Shown: in pieces, positions 17,066 to 26,296 of the stretch
How positions within the stretch are numbered: position 1 is the first letter of the stretch
Layout: each line of letters starts with the position of its first letter
Origin: CAZKUR01 sp964556005
Lineage (GTDB): Bacteria; Bacteroidota; Ignavibacteria; Ignavibacteriales; Ignavibacteriaceae
Assembly: GCA_964556005.1 (NCBI GenBank)
Contig: CAZKUR010000036.1
Coordinates: forward strand, 1 to 40,545
Direction: 5' to 3'
Length of the DNA: 40,545 nucleotides
Position numbers and translations under genes: made by a program
Notes under the pieces: model-generated
Databases searched by the model: none
What the model was told of the DNA's origin: nothing
Seen by the model: the letters and a program-made list of their open reading frames with translations, nothing else

Positions 17066-18377
17066 TTGGAAGTCTTTGATGTTTTCTCAAATAAGTTTCA
17101 ATTATAAACGCTGCAAACGGAAGGCAGCAGATCAAAAAAGGATATTTGTACCTTGGTACTCCGTATACTAGAATTGTAATCCCGATTCCAATTATAGAAA
17201 AAAGCAGTAAAACAGATTTTTTCTCATCTAAATTTTTTGATTTTCTGCTCAAAATTATTCCCATTATAATTAAAACAAAAATAAGTATGTAATAAAACTG
17301 GTTGAAAATTTGCAATCCAAAGTATACAACTTTAGAATAAGTCGATGAGTTAGGCATAATTCCGTTAAGGGTTTTATTCTCTTTTATATATTTTAAAATA
17401 TGGTAAAGATCCCAATCCTGATTATTCATTAAAGTCGATATCGTAATATCATCCCATGCAAATGTATAAAAGAATTTTAAAGGTATAAGGCTAACCCATT
17501 TAAACGGATGCGCCTTAATCCAGTTAACAGTCTCAGCACCCCAGTAATTTTCTTTTTCAAAATAAGTTTTACTTTGTGAATCGGGGATATAACCGGCTTT
17601 CCCTAAATCAAAAACTTCTGCATTAAATGCTCCCGTAGCATTTTCATTTGCACCTATTAGTAAATTAGAAGAACCGGTAGTTGCCGTATAAATGAAATGA
17701 CCGAAACGCGCTAAGTTAAAAAGCCCTAATAAGGTAATAAATATTATTAGTCCGGAAGCAAATCTGAAAATTTTTATTTTATTTTTCTTCTTCCGAATCA
17801 GTTGATACACATAAATTATGATAAAAGAAATAACTAATGCCCAGCCCAGCGGCCGTACTGCTATCGATGCGGCAGCAAGTATCCCTGAAACAAATAAAGA
17901 TAATTTAGTATTCTTCAAATAAAAATAAATACTGCCTAATACAAGTATGCCGAAAAATAATTCGGTGTAATTGAGCAAAACGAAACCGATGTTATTCAAA
18001 TAAAGGATATATATTAGCGCCGTTAAAATTGCAGTATCTTTGTTGAATAATTTATCCGTTATCTTATAAAGTAAAAATAACTGTAAAAAGTTAATGGCAA
18101 GATTAAATGCCCTAATGATAAAAGTAGAATTATAAATCTTCAATAATATAATAATAAAATTTACATAGAGCGGAGCTATAATATAATCACTATATAGATG
18201 CTGCGGAGCCGGATAAAATGAACCTGCTTTTATACATTCTTCGGCAAGCTTATAATAGTAAAGTGAGTCGCTTCTAAATTCAACCGGCGAGAAAATGATG
18301 TAAGTTAACTGAACAAGAAGATAGGCTAAAAGAATAAATTTAAAATTATTTTTTATTAAGATGAAAAACTTTTGCAT
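17055..18377 (-). CDS. GT39-type membrane glycosyltransferase, second copy
   Basis: 440 aa polytopic membrane protein, paralogous in layout to the neighbouring gene. The first periplasmic loop holds VEFRSDSLYYYKLAEECIK, with the acidic residue required in GT-C transferases, and hydrophobic helices follow to the C terminus. A cluster of lysines (IRKKKNKIKIF) marks a cytoplasmic loop near residue 195. It overlaps the downstream family member by 11 bases, which is typical of a tightly coupled pair. It is the first gene of the glycan block; 33 bases separate it from the PorV-like gene upstream. Confidence 0.78.
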   Translation of the reverse strand: MQKFFILIKNNFKFILLAYLLVQLTYIIFSPVEFRSDSLYYYKLAEECIKAGSFYPAPQHLYSDYIIAPLYVNFIIILLKIYNSTFIIRAFNLAINFLQLFLLYKITDKLFNKDTAILTALIYILYLNNIGFVLLNYTELFFGILVLGSIYFYLKNTKLSLFVSGILAAASIAVRPLGWALVISFIIIYVYQLIRKKKNKIKIFRFASGLIIFITLLGLFNLARFGHFIYTATTGSSNLLIGANENATGAFNAEVFDLGKAGYIPDSQSKTYFEKENYWGAETVNWIKAHPFKWVSLIPLKFFYTFAWDDITISTLMNNQDWDLYHILKYIKENKTLNGIMPNSSTYSKVVYFGLQIFNQFYYILIFVLIIMGIILSRKSKNLDEKKSVLLLFSIIGIGITILVYGVPRYKYPFLICCLPFAAFIIETYLRKHQRLPIEK

Positions 18378-18410
18378 TATTTCATCTGGTCATAAAGAAT
18401 CCGGATGGAC

Positions 18411-19316
18411 TTAAAATACAAAATTTAATGATAACGAATTACCAGTCCCAAGGTCATATGAAAACGGTGTTAAAGCATAATCAAAGCTTAAACTGCCCCA
18501 GTGCAAGCCAATCCCGGCAGTAAAACCTTTTGAAATATAACCGGTCAGGTATCCGCCGCGTATCGCAATTACATTATTGTACCAAATTTCAGCACCGAAA
18601 TCCAGATGATTATCTTGAGTAGCAAAGTATTTTTGATACTCACCGCCGACAACAATATTTAATTTTTGATCAGGCAAAGAAAATTTATAAGCCGGACCAA
18701 ATCTTATATCGGTAGGAAGCTTTGTTTTTTCAAATCTTAATTTGCTCATCGAACCAATATTTCTAACAACAGCTGAAACGGTCAAACCATCCAATGATGT
18801 AAAATAATTTAATCCGAGATCCATTCCCCATCCGGTTTCTTCATCAACAAAAATTCCCTGGTAGATATATTTTCCTGATAGACCGAAAGCAATATCTTTT
18901 GTTATAAAAAATCCTGTGGAAATACTGCCGAAGAAAAAATTCGCATTAAAGGTTGATTCCGGATTGCCCGGTTTGGTTCTAACTTCTATGTTATCAACAT
19001 TAGTAACATTAAATCCAAAAGCAAATGGAAGACCAAACAGAGAAGTTTTCGCGCCTAAAAGTTCATTACTTATTCCCTGAATCCAGGCATTGTGCATCAC
19101 CATTATTTCGCTGCTATTATTTCCCGCTAATCTTGCCGGATTATAATAAAGTGCAGTTACATCGTTCGAAGTTTCAGCACCCACATCACCCATCGCGATA
19201 TTTCTTGCACCGAAACCTATCTTTAGAAAAGATAGACCTGTATTGCCAGCCGACTGAGGGTAAATTGCTGCTGAAACAATTGTTAAACAAAAAATTAAAG
19301 TATATATTTTTTTCAT
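18411..19316 (-). CDS. PorV/PorQ family outer-membrane protein
   Basis: 301 aa with an N-terminal signal peptide (MKKIYTLIFCL, cleavage near residue 20). The mature start carries the family signature SFLKIGFGARNIAMGDVGAE and NDVTALYYNPARLAG, and alternating beta strands continue to the aromatic C terminus LNFVF typical of outer-membrane barrels. Family members include PorV, the shuttle of the type IX secretion system, and FadL-fold relatives of unknown role. A second member lies directly upstream, as does a secreted protein with a FlgD-like tail, so a role in that protein's export or anchoring is plausible. Confidence 0.85.
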   Translation of the reverse strand: MKKIYTLIFCLTIVSAAIYPQSAGNTGLSFLKIGFGARNIAMGDVGAETSNDVTALYYNPARLAGNNSSEIMVMHNAWIQGISNELLGAKTSLFGLPFAFGFNVTNVDNIEVRTKPGNPESTFNANFFFGSISTGFFITKDIAFGLSGKYIYQGIFVDEETGWGMDLGLNYFTSLDGLTVSAVVRNIGSMSKLRFEKTKLPTDIRFGPAYKFSLPDQKLNIVVGGEYQKYFATQDNHLDFGAEIWYNNVIAIRGGYLTGYISKGFTAGIGLHWGSLSFDYALTPFSYDLGTGNSLSLNFVF

Positions 19317-19474
19317 TTTTTTTATAAGCTTTACTGTTCTATTGTTTTATTGCTGAATTGTTTTTCGATTAATAATTTAACTAAAAAAAAGCATTCTATT
19401 CAACAATATAGCAATTTAACAGTTCAACAATTTAAATTTAAAAAAGACAACTAAATAATTTCAAAAATAAATTA
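19317..19474. repeat. Degenerate 8-base tandem and inverted repeat between PorV-like genes
   Basis: The spacer is low in complexity. On the minus strand the words AATTGTTG, AACTGTTA, AATTGCTA and TATTGTTG follow one another (about 19400-19432). A similar set of words appears in opposite orientation around 19332-19365, so the two halves can pair imperfectly. It may work as a transcription terminator or be a decayed tandem repeat; there is no gene here. Confidence 0.4.
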
Positions 19475-20470
19475 TTAAAAATTGACATTCACACCGACAA
19501 TATGCCTGCTCTGCGGTGAATATGGTTCGATAACAAAAGCATAGTCTACTCCGATTACAACATCGCCAAAATTTTTGAAATATGAAAATCCCAGTGAAGG
19601 ATTTGAAGGATAATCTTTGTTATTAATATTTATTTGATCAATTCCTCCTCTAAGATACAATTTATCTATAATATTATATTCAACGCCGAAGCGTATAAAA
19701 TTTGCACTTGCATCAGTATTCTCAAATTCAAAAGCCGCTATCAACCCAATATCTTTATTATGATAACTAACACCGAATTTTCGAAGATTCGGGAATTTGT
19801 TTTCAGTATTTCCGCCATCTACATCATATAATGGGGTTGAATCCCATTTATACTTACTATTTAAATCTACAATAACAAAAGAAAAATTCCACTCGGGATT
19901 CAGAATATAAATTGCACCAATGTCAAAACCCAGTCCGTTCGATTTAATATCCTGGTATAACTTATAATAATAAAATTTAGCAGCTATACCGATTGCAAAT
20001 TTATCCGAAAACCGGTTGGAAAGCCCGATAAAAAATTGGTTTTCCGAAGTAGATAAGTCCCCGGTTTTTACACCGCTGTTGTCTCTTTCATCAATATTAC
20101 TCACACCGGAATTAATTATTCCTAGGCTAACTCCGGCAATTGTCGTAGGTTTTTTATGCGATCTGCTTTTAGAGGAATAATACTCAAATTTTCTCGTAAA
20201 ACTCAAGAAGTTTAAAGAACGGTCTAAAGATAAAAATGAATATGATGTCTGGAAAGAATTATCTTCCTGGAATGCAGATAGTGCAGGATTGTAATACGAA
20301 ACTAAATTTCCTTCGGTAACAGCAGACATTGCATTGCCCATACCAATACCACGGGCACCAAAACCCACCCTGCTGAATGCTCCGGGCATACTGCTGATTT
20401 CACTGTACTTAGGCTGTGAAAAAACTGCCTGACTGATTAGTAGTATAAATATTAATAAAAAATTTTTCAA
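19475..20470 (-). CDS. PorV/PorQ family outer-membrane protein
   Basis: 331 aa with signal peptide (MKNFLLIFILLISQAVFSQ, cleavage near residue 19). The signature FSRVGFGARGIGMGNAMSAV and GNLVSYYNPALSAF matches the neighbouring family member at the same position. Amphipathic strands follow, ending in VGVNVNF, an outer-membrane C terminus. It lies 21 bases downstream of the secreted propeller protein, in the order lipoprotein, secreted protein, PorV-like, PorV-like, which supports joint expression. Function beyond the family is not determined. Confidence 0.85.
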   Translation of the reverse strand: MKNFLLIFILLISQAVFSQPKYSEISSMPGAFSRVGFGARGIGMGNAMSAVTEGNLVSYYNPALSAFQEDNSFQTSYSFLSLDRSLNFLSFTRKFEYYSSKSRSHKKPTTIAGVSLGIINSGVSNIDERDNSGVKTGDLSTSENQFFIGLSNRFSDKFAIGIAAKFYYYKLYQDIKSNGLGFDIGAIYILNPEWNFSFVIVDLNSKYKWDSTPLYDVDGGNTENKFPNLRKFGVSYHNKDIGLIAAFEFENTDASANFIRFGVEYNIIDKLYLRGGIDQININNKDYPSNPSLGFSYFKNFGDVVIGVDYAFVIEPYSPQSRHIVGVNVNF

Positions 20471-20491
20471 AATTTCCTCTTTACCTTCAGG

Positions 20492-21751
20492 TTATTGAAG
20501 AACTATAATTTTCCCGAATACGGGGGATAAACCGCTTACATCTACACGATAAAAATAAACTCCGTTTGGAACGATTACACCGTTGTCATCCTTCCCGTTC
20601 CAGAAATCAATTACACCGTTGGTACCGGTTCCGTTGTTATCTATTGAATGAATCGGTTCTCCTCTCTGAACATTTTGAACAACAGTGCGAACATATTTCA
20701 TATCAAAATTAAATATTCTTATTGTTACACTTGCCTGCTTCCCGCCGGTACTGTATTTTATTTTACACAGATCCAGCTTTGGAGAAAAGGGATTCGGGTA
20801 TGCGTAAGAATCTTCTTTAGTTGTTAAAGGAACAGATGCAAAATAAATTTTCCACGTACCGCCCCAGGTTGTTCCCGGTGTTTCATCCAATCTTGCCAAA
20901 CCGTCGATAGAACCGAGCCACAGATATAATCCCTGCGAACCCGCAGCATAAAAAATAGGTGTTGAAATAGATAAATGGGTTTCGTTATCGACAATTGATG
21001 TAGGCAATGTCCATGTTGCTCCGATATCGGTGCTTCGGAAAGGGCCATCATCTGTAGCCGCAATTACACTGTTTCCTTTAAAACCAAAATTATGCGCTTG
21101 TTCGCCGTCGAGCGCCGTACCCCAGGTTAGGCCTCCATCGGTAGAATAGCTAACAGCGTAGAATTCATCAGTGCCTTCAGCCTGCCATGTAGCTGCCCAT
21201 ATTGAGTTATTCAAATTTTGATTGTAACCTAAAGCGACTACAAAATTTCCGCTTATCGGATATTCTTCATTTGTGTGAGTAAATTTCGTCCATGAAGGGT
21301 ATAAATTATCGGCGTCAGTTGTTTTATTTATTCCGCCTGCCGTACCTACATACAATGTTGAATCATTAGTTGCTAAAACAGAGAAAAGCCGATGATTCAA
21401 ATTGTTTTCCGAACAAAACTTCCCCGATACCGGCTCAAGGCAAAAATTTAAAGTATCTGTAGGTGAAATATTGTTTAAATAATCCGGCGGCAGTACGACT
21501 CTCTGCCATTGGTAATTTGGATTTGCAATTACGCTGTCAATCGGCGCTCTTCTAAGCTCGCCAGCAAAATTTGCCGTCCAAACATACTTAGAAGTGAAAG
21601 CAATATCATAAGTTAAATTTTGAATTGCAACGGTTACCGGNNNNNNNNNNNNNNNNNNNNNNNNNNNNNNNNNNNNNNNNNNNNNNNNNNNNNNNNNNNN
21701 NNNNNNNNNNNNNNNNNNNNNNNNNNNNNNNNNNNNNNNNGTTTTTTTCAT
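20492..21751 (-). CDS. Secreted protein with propeller-type repeats and FlgD-like C-terminal domain, interrupted by assembly gap
   Basis: The visible protein after the gap (about 382 residues) has BNR/Asp-box style repeats such as YSTDGGLTWG and FRSTDIGATWTLP, typical of beta-propellers. It ends with YAYPNPFSPKLDLCKIKY, IRIFNFDMKYVRTV, GKDDNGVIVPNGVYFYRVDV and GKIIVLQ, the FlgD-Ig/type IX sorting-like tail common in Bacteroidota. The ATG at 21749-21751 and MKK lie beyond a 100-N block (21641-21740), so the length and even the unity of the gene across the gap are uncertain. The start overlaps the lipoprotein stop (TAATG). Confidence 0.7.
   Translation of the reverse strand: MKKXXXXXXXXXXXXXXXXXXXXXXXXXXXXXXXXXXPVTVAIQNLTYDIAFTSKYVWTANFAGELRRAPIDSVIANPNYQWQRVVLPPDYLNNISPTDTLNFCLEPVSGKFCSENNLNHRLFSVLATNDSTLYVGTAGGINKTTDADNLYPSWTKFTHTNEEYPISGNFVVALGYNQNLNNSIWAATWQAEGTDEFYAVSYSTDGGLTWGTALDGEQAHNFGFKGNSVIAATDDGPFRSTDIGATWTLPTSIVDNETHLSISTPIFYAAGSQGLYLWLGSIDGLARLDETPGTTWGGTWKIYFASVPLTTKEDSYAYPNPFSPKLDLCKIKYSTGGKQASVTIRIFNFDMKYVRTVVQNVQRGEPIHSIDNNGTGTNGVIDFWNGKDDNGVIVPNGVYFYRVDVSGLSPVFGKIIVLQ
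21641..21740. other. Assembly gap (100 N) inside the secreted-protein gene
   Basis: Exactly 100 Ns, the conventional placeholder for a gap of unknown size. It removes the signal peptide and an unknown number of propeller repeats. The reading frame on the two sides cannot be tied together from this sequence. Confidence 0.98.
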
Positions 21752-22551
21752 TAATAGATTGTAATGTTATGAATGATTTTATTACTTAAAAGATGCCCCC
21801 TATCCCTGGCTTGAAACTCCCATCTATAAACACCAGTAGGTGCATTATTGGGCAACTTGACTATTAGTGAATATATTCCGTCGCCAGCAATTTGATCACC
21901 ATCATCATTTGTGAGACCATCATCATACATTAAAAATGGATTATTAGTCGAGGGATGATAATCAGGAGGTATAAATGAATTAAAGAAAACAGTGCTAATA
22001 TCGGATAAACCGTTTGAATCGTTAACCGTAATATGTAATGTAATTAAAGTATCTACGCCAATCTTGGCAGAATCAGGAGCTATAAGATTTGATACTACCG
22101 GAGCTACATTATTCTGCCCGTTGTTATAATAAAAATCATGTTCGGCTATTTTTCTCGTATTATCGTTTATATCGGTGGCAAAGTAATTTATCTTATAAGT
22201 TCCAACCGGATATGCTTTACTCAGGGGAAACAAATTCGAATATGTTTTATCGCCCGCATGACTATCGCCGTTTTCGGATTTACCGTTGTCATAAAGTGCA
22301 ACCGGACTATTATTTAATTGATCTCCTGCTGAATTATATATATCGAAGTATGTACTCTTTAAATCCGTTATTGAACTAAAAGTAACGGAGACAAGAATTA
22401 GAGAGTCATCAGGAGCATAATATGCTGTGTCAAATGGATTTATTGATGATACTTGATAATTAATTGGCGTACTTTCAACAGTTCCGTTGAAGGTTTTTTC
22501 GCATCCCCAGAAAAAGAAGGGAATTATAAGTAAGAATAAAAATTTTTTCAT
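21751..22551 (-). CDS. Lipoprotein with two Ig-like 'GD-AGDG-YS' domains
   Basis: 266 aa. A lipoprotein signal ends in PFFFWGC (Cys17), giving a membrane-anchored exported protein. Two similar beta-sandwich segments follow: DSLILVSVTFS to ALYDNGKSENGDSHAGDKTYS, and DTLITLHITVND to MYDDGLTNDDGDQIAGDGIYS; each pairs a DDG/DNG turn with a GDxxAGDGxY loop, probably calcium-binding. It is translationally coupled (TAATG) to the secreted propeller gene, suggesting that the two act together at the surface. No enzymatic motif is seen. Confidence 0.7.
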   Translation of the reverse strand: MKKFLFLLIIPFFFWGCEKTFNGTVESTPINYQVSSINPFDTAYYAPDDSLILVSVTFSSITDLKSTYFDIYNSAGDQLNNSPVALYDNGKSENGDSHAGDKTYSNLFPLSKAYPVGTYKINYFATDINDNTRKIAEHDFYYNNGQNNVAPVVSNLIAPDSAKIGVDTLITLHITVNDSNGLSDISTVFFNSFIPPDYHPSTNNPFLMYDDGLTNDDGDQIAGDGIYSLIVKLPNNAPTGVYRWEFQARDRGHLLSNKIIHNITIY

Positions 22552-22605
22552 AGATACAATATCTTTTTATAAAAAAATTAGCTCAAGGTAAAAATCTCTA
22601 ACCCT

Positions 22606-23613
22606 TTATTTCGGACCGAGCAAGATAATCGGTGCAGGAGAAAAAGAAATTAGGAATATAAAATATGAAAAATAACCTAAAAATTTTCTAAAGGGGTTCA
22701 ATTCATTTTCTTCGGCGACAGGAGGATGTTTAAGTTTTATAATAAAATAAAGAATCAAAGCCCAAAACAACCAGCCTGCCCATCCCAACGGCAAACTCAT
22801 ATTTAATATTGCTTCAATAACTCCGAGTAATCCTAAAATCATTAAAACAAAGAAAGAAATTATTGCGATGGTATAATGTTTTTTTGCACCGAACATAGTA
22901 TATCCGATATGCCCCCCGTCTAACTGCCCGACCGGGATCATATTCATTGCAGTAATAAATAAACCAAACCATCCAACGCATAAAAAAGGATAATGATAAA
23001 TTTCAGACATCGGAGGGAAAAATTGGCTGTGACCGATAAATATCCATTTAAAAAATGAGAACAATAATGTATTACCGAAAATTAAGTTGTAACCTTCTTT
23101 CCCGAAGTTTGGTGAAAAATAATCGGGATGAATTTTCAATAAATAATCAACTCCCGGAACATGTGTAAACCCATAAATCAACACAATTAAACAAGCAACA
23201 AACCCGGCAAGCGGCCCGGCAATTCCAATATCGAACATAGCTTTGTTTGATTGAACAGGGGTCCTGGTTTTTATCACGGCACCCATTGTTCCAAAGCTGA
23301 TTAAACCGGGAACAGTCGGAAATGGAATATAATATGGAAGTGTTGAATTCACTTTATGATATCTTGCCGCAAAATAGTGTCCGAACTCATGACACGTAAT
23401 AATAAATAAAATTGCAATTGAATAAGGAAGGCCGATTTTAAGATAGCTTAGTTCAAAAGGCCCCATCGAACCGGTTGTCCATTCAGCGCCTGCAATTGTT
23501 GTGGTTATAAAAGTTATAAGGAACAAACTTATATGAAGAAAGTAATTTTGTTTTTCTTTTTTAATAAACTTTTGTTCGTATTCTAAATATTCTTGTTCGG
23601 GATAATCAGCCAT
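22606..23613 (-). CDS. Site-2 protease-type zinc metalloprotease (M50 family)
   Basis: 335 aa intramembrane metalloprotease. Zinc site HEFGH at residues 75-79 in a membrane helix; the third ligand motif NMIPVGQLDGGHIGY lies near residue 240. At least six hydrophobic helices are present and no PDZ domain is evident, as in the simple S2P/EcsB-neighbour type. Homologues cut membrane-bound transcription factors or anti-sigma factors; none is encoded nearby. Its start overlaps the stop of the barrel gene upstream (TAATG), at the end of the deacetylase/GT2/radical SAM transcript. Confidence 0.9.
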   Translation of the reverse strand: MADYPEQEYLEYEQKFIKKEKQNYFLHISLFLITFITTTIAGAEWTTGSMGPFELSYLKIGLPYSIAILFIITCHEFGHYFAARYHKVNSTLPYYIPFPTVPGLISFGTMGAVIKTRTPVQSNKAMFDIGIAGPLAGFVACLIVLIYGFTHVPGVDYLLKIHPDYFSPNFGKEGYNLIFGNTLLFSFFKWIFIGHSQFFPPMSEIYHYPFLCVGWFGLFITAMNMIPVGQLDGGHIGYTMFGAKKHYTIAIISFFVLMILGLLGVIEAILNMSLPLGWAGWLFWALILYFIIKLKHPPVAEENELNPFRKFLGYFSYFIFLISFSPAPIILLGPK

Positions 23614-24374
23614 TATAAATCAAAGTTAATTCCGATAGTTGAGTATTGTTCGTTTAAATTATAGTATTCACCGTGAATACTTTTTCCAGAAATATAGGAA
23701 TAAATCAGGCTCACTCCCCTTCCGTTAACATTCCCGAATTTTATTCCAAGACAAATAATATTATTTCCCGAATACTTATTGATTTTTGACAATTTAAAAT
23801 CGTATGCAGCAAACGGTGAAATATTTTTTGCTATATAGGAATCCGCATAATAATCAAACCCTGTTTGGAAAATCCATCTTCCAAAATTTTCCGGTATTAT
23901 GTGCAAAAGATAAGTGAATCCTGTATATATTCTAAAGTTACGATATTTATAGAATGGAAATAGTTCAAAAAATTCTCTACTGTAAGTTATAGGAGAATAA
24001 CCAGGATCCCATGAGTGAATCTGAGAATCGTATCGTCCATCAACGAGATGAGCGGATATGTGACTAAATCTAAAACGAAATCCGTACGAGTGATTTCCAT
24101 CTTTAATTTTATAACCTGAATTTATTCCGAAAAGATAATCGATAGTTTCAACCGGAAAGCGAAATTCTTTAGTAGCCTGAAGTCTCGTAAAAGTAAATAA
24201 ATCGGCACCGAATGAAATGGTTTTATTCCCATTCTCAATTTTATAAATATCTTCCGAAGTTCCGATATCCAGCCTGATATTATCCAGCTTGGTTAAATAA
24301 GAAAAGCCGGCGCGAGGTTCTAAAAAATTAGCTGTAAAGGGCTGAATATTTAAACCTGTAGGGAACCAGGTTTC
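23613..24374 (-). CDS. DUF1207-like outer-membrane barrel protein, 5' end lost in gap
   Basis: The visible 253 residues start at ETWFPTGLNIQPFTANFLEPRAGFSYL, which resembles the opening of the DUF1207 family (FPxGLxxxPxxAxxxEPRxS), then continue as alternating aromatic beta strands (FGADLFTFTRLQ, YGFRFRFSHISAHLV, FRIYTGFTYLLH) to STIGINFDL. This is an outer-membrane barrel, not an enzyme. The open frame runs through the N block into the radical SAM gene, but only because Ns cannot contain a stop. A signal peptide and start codon must lie in the missing sequence. Neighbour of GT2 and deacetylase genes, so a link to exopolysaccharide is possible. Confidence 0.65.
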   Translation of the reverse strand, partial: ETWFPTGLNIQPFTANFLEPRAGFSYLTKLDNIRLDIGTSEDIYKIENGNKTISFGADLFTFTRLQATKEFRFPVETIDYLFGINSGYKIKDGNHSYGFRFRFSHISAHLVDGRYDSQIHSWDPGYSPITYSREFFELFPFYKYRNFRIYTGFTYLLHIIPENFGRWIFQTGFDYYADSYIAKNISPFAAYDFKLSKINKYSGNNIICLGIKFGNVNGRGVSLIYSYISGKSIHGEYYNLNEQYSTIGINFDL

Positions 24375-24474
24375 NNNNNNNNNNNNNNNNNNNNNNNNNN
24401 NNNNNNNNNNNNNNNNNNNNNNNNNNNNNNNNNNNNNNNNNNNNNNNNNNNNNNNNNNNNNNNNNNNNNNNNNN
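24375..24474. other. Assembly gap (100 N) between radical SAM and barrel genes
   Basis: Exactly 100 Ns of unknown true size. It lies between two unrelated coding segments and hides the 3' end of one and the 5' end of the other. Any whole genes in the gap are invisible. Confidence 0.98.
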
Positions 24475-25205
24475 TAGCAAGGTAAAATGATTTCATTGTA
24501 AGGTGAAATAACGATTACTCTTGTTACAGCTTTGCAGCTCGGATCATTTATATCGTTGCCTCCGTCTTTCCGCAACTTTAAAAAACCTTTATTAATATAG
24601 ATATCTAATTTCCTATCCGTATATTCTTCAATAAAATCAATTGCGTCATCGGATAAACCGGGATTTCCGAAATAAGAAAAAACCGGGTTCACAAGCAATA
24701 CAAGATCATGCTTTCTTGCGATATCATGCATTTTGGGAAGTTGTTTGTAAGTTTCATTTGTTACCGTAAAAATTATATCTGGGAATTCACCAAGCGATTT
24801 TGCAATTTCAATGCTTTTAAAAACATGATTATAGCAGTTCACCCGACGAATATTATTATGTTCTTCTTCATCGGGAGAATCGAGAGAAAAATGAAGAAGG
24901 TTTATATTCCCTGCCAGTCTTTCGGCAAATTTCGGATAAAGCAATGCATTGGTAGTGATGCTTGTCTGCATTCCCAAATTTTTGGCAAAGCCCGCCATTA
25001 AATGAATATCTTTGTGCAGTAAAGGTTCACCGCCGGTAAGATCAATAAATTTTACCCCAAGCTCTGCAAGCTGTGCAACATTGTTCTTAAAATCTTTTAT
25101 ATCTGCATAAGCTGTATCATTAAAATTTTCATGAACACCAAAATGACAGAATTCGCAAAAAGCATTACATCTGTATGTCAGATAATAATTACATAAAAGG
25201 AGCAT
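24475..25205 (-). CDS. Radical SAM enzyme, 3' end lost in gap
   Basis: About 243 residues. The N-terminal cluster motif CNAFCEFC (CxxxCxxC) binds the SAM-coordinated [4Fe-4S]; a further Cys precedes it in LLLCNYYLTYRC. The SAM motif DLTGGEPLLH and TTNALLYPKF follow, and the strand LLHFSLDSPDEEEHN is typical of the SPASM/Twitch-type group. Near the break a Cys-bearing segment (DPSCKAV, then NEIILPC) looks like the start of an auxiliary cluster. The start overlaps the GT2 stop (TAATG). Substrate unknown; co-transcription with sugar genes suggests modification of a glycan, lipid or small peptide. Confidence 0.85.
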
Positions 25206-26296
25206 TAAAATTTTCTATCCTTCCAGATGACTCGTTTGCTGAATAAAACTAAAAATGGTAAAATGATTACGTACACAATATAATAAATCTGAAATGCAGG
25301 AAAGTATTTCAAATTTTTCTTAATGCCAAAATAATTATGAACAGGATAAAGTACGAACAAATCCGTCAATATTTTAAAGACAGCTAAGTAAAACCACACA
25401 GGTGAGAAAAATAAAGGTGTTAAAAGAATAAATAAATTTGCAAGAAATGCAGTTCCCATCAAAAGGAAACCTGAAACCGGGACCTGCAAACCTCCTATTG
25501 CCCATCTTTTTTTCTGCCGGAATAAATTTTTTAAATTAGGGCACGGAATTGAACTCGCCAATAAACCTTTATCAAGCGGATAGATTAATTTGTATTTTTT
25601 CAGCTTATCAATTGCATGAAGTAGATTAGAATCCTCGGTTACGCTAAAAGGAAGATTTTCATATCCCCCAACTTCTTTATATGCTTTTTTGCTGTATGAC
25701 ATGTTATTGCCGATGCAGCTTATTGCCTGTCCGAAATTTATTGTGCCGGCAGCTACTATTAATAGATAGATAAAGTCAACAGCCTGCATCCCGCTGAAAT
25801 TATTGACCGCTTCCTGAGTAGTATATCCGTTAACAACAGCTACATTTTCTTTATAATAAGAAGCAATTGTGTAAGCCCAATCCGGGTTAACGGCACAGTC
25901 AGCATCGGTTGTTAAAATTATATCACCGGATGAAATTTCAATTGCATTTGCTAATGCATTGGTTTTCCCTTTTAACATCCCGATTTCTTTTTGAGTAACA
26001 ATTTTTTTAAAACGTTCTTTCCCCTTAATAAATTCATCAATAATTTCCCCTGTTTTATCAGTGGAGTTATCATCGACAATTATAATTTCAAGTTTGTTGT
26101 CCGGATATTTAAGTTCATTTAAAGACTGAATACATCTCAAAATATTGTTTTCTTCATTCCTTGCTGCAACTATTACCGAAGCCTTAGGTAAATCTTTTTC
26201 ATCTATTTTGGGAAATTTTTTCTTTACTCCGATTATAAAAACAACCGATTGAATAAAATATATGCTTAAGATGATTAAAAATATTATCTCAAGCAT
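25205..26296 (-). CDS. Membrane glycosyltransferase family 2 (processive type)
   Basis: 363 aa. An N-terminal membrane helix is followed by the GT-A domain: SVIVAARNEENNI, IIVDDNSTDKT, TTDADCAV (metal-binding DxD), VTEDSNLL (catalytic TED) and RQKKRWAIGG (QxxRW). C-terminal helices complete the channel. The TED and QxxRW set is typical of cellulose/hyaluronan/poly-GlcNAc-type synthases that build and extrude a polymer. It overlaps the CE4 deacetylase by 13 bases. A synthase plus deacetylase pair is the arrangement seen for poly-N-acetylglucosamine-like polymers, which is an inference here. Confidence 0.88.
   Translation of the reverse strand: MLEIIFLIILSIYFIQSVVFIIGVKKKFPKIDEKDLPKASVIVAARNEENNILRCIQSLNELKYPDNKLEIIIVDDNSTDKTGEIIDEFIKGKERFKKIVTQKEIGMLKGKTNALANAIEISSGDIILTTDADCAVNPDWAYTIASYYKENVAVVNGYTTQEAVNNFSGMQAVDFIYLLIVAAGTINFGQAISCIGNNMSYSKKAYKEVGGYENLPFSVTEDSNLLHAIDKLKKYKLIYPLDKGLLASSIPCPNLKNLFRQKKRWAIGGLQVPVSGFLLMGTAFLANLFILLTPLFFSPVWFYLAVFKILTDLFVLYPVHNYFGIKKNLKYFPAFQIYYIVYVIILPFLVLFSKRVIWKDRKF

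Noticed and set aside
23613..25205. A single radical SAM-outer-membrane barrel fusion protein
   Set aside because: The join lies in 100 Ns; the halves differ in cellular location, and each matches a separate family.
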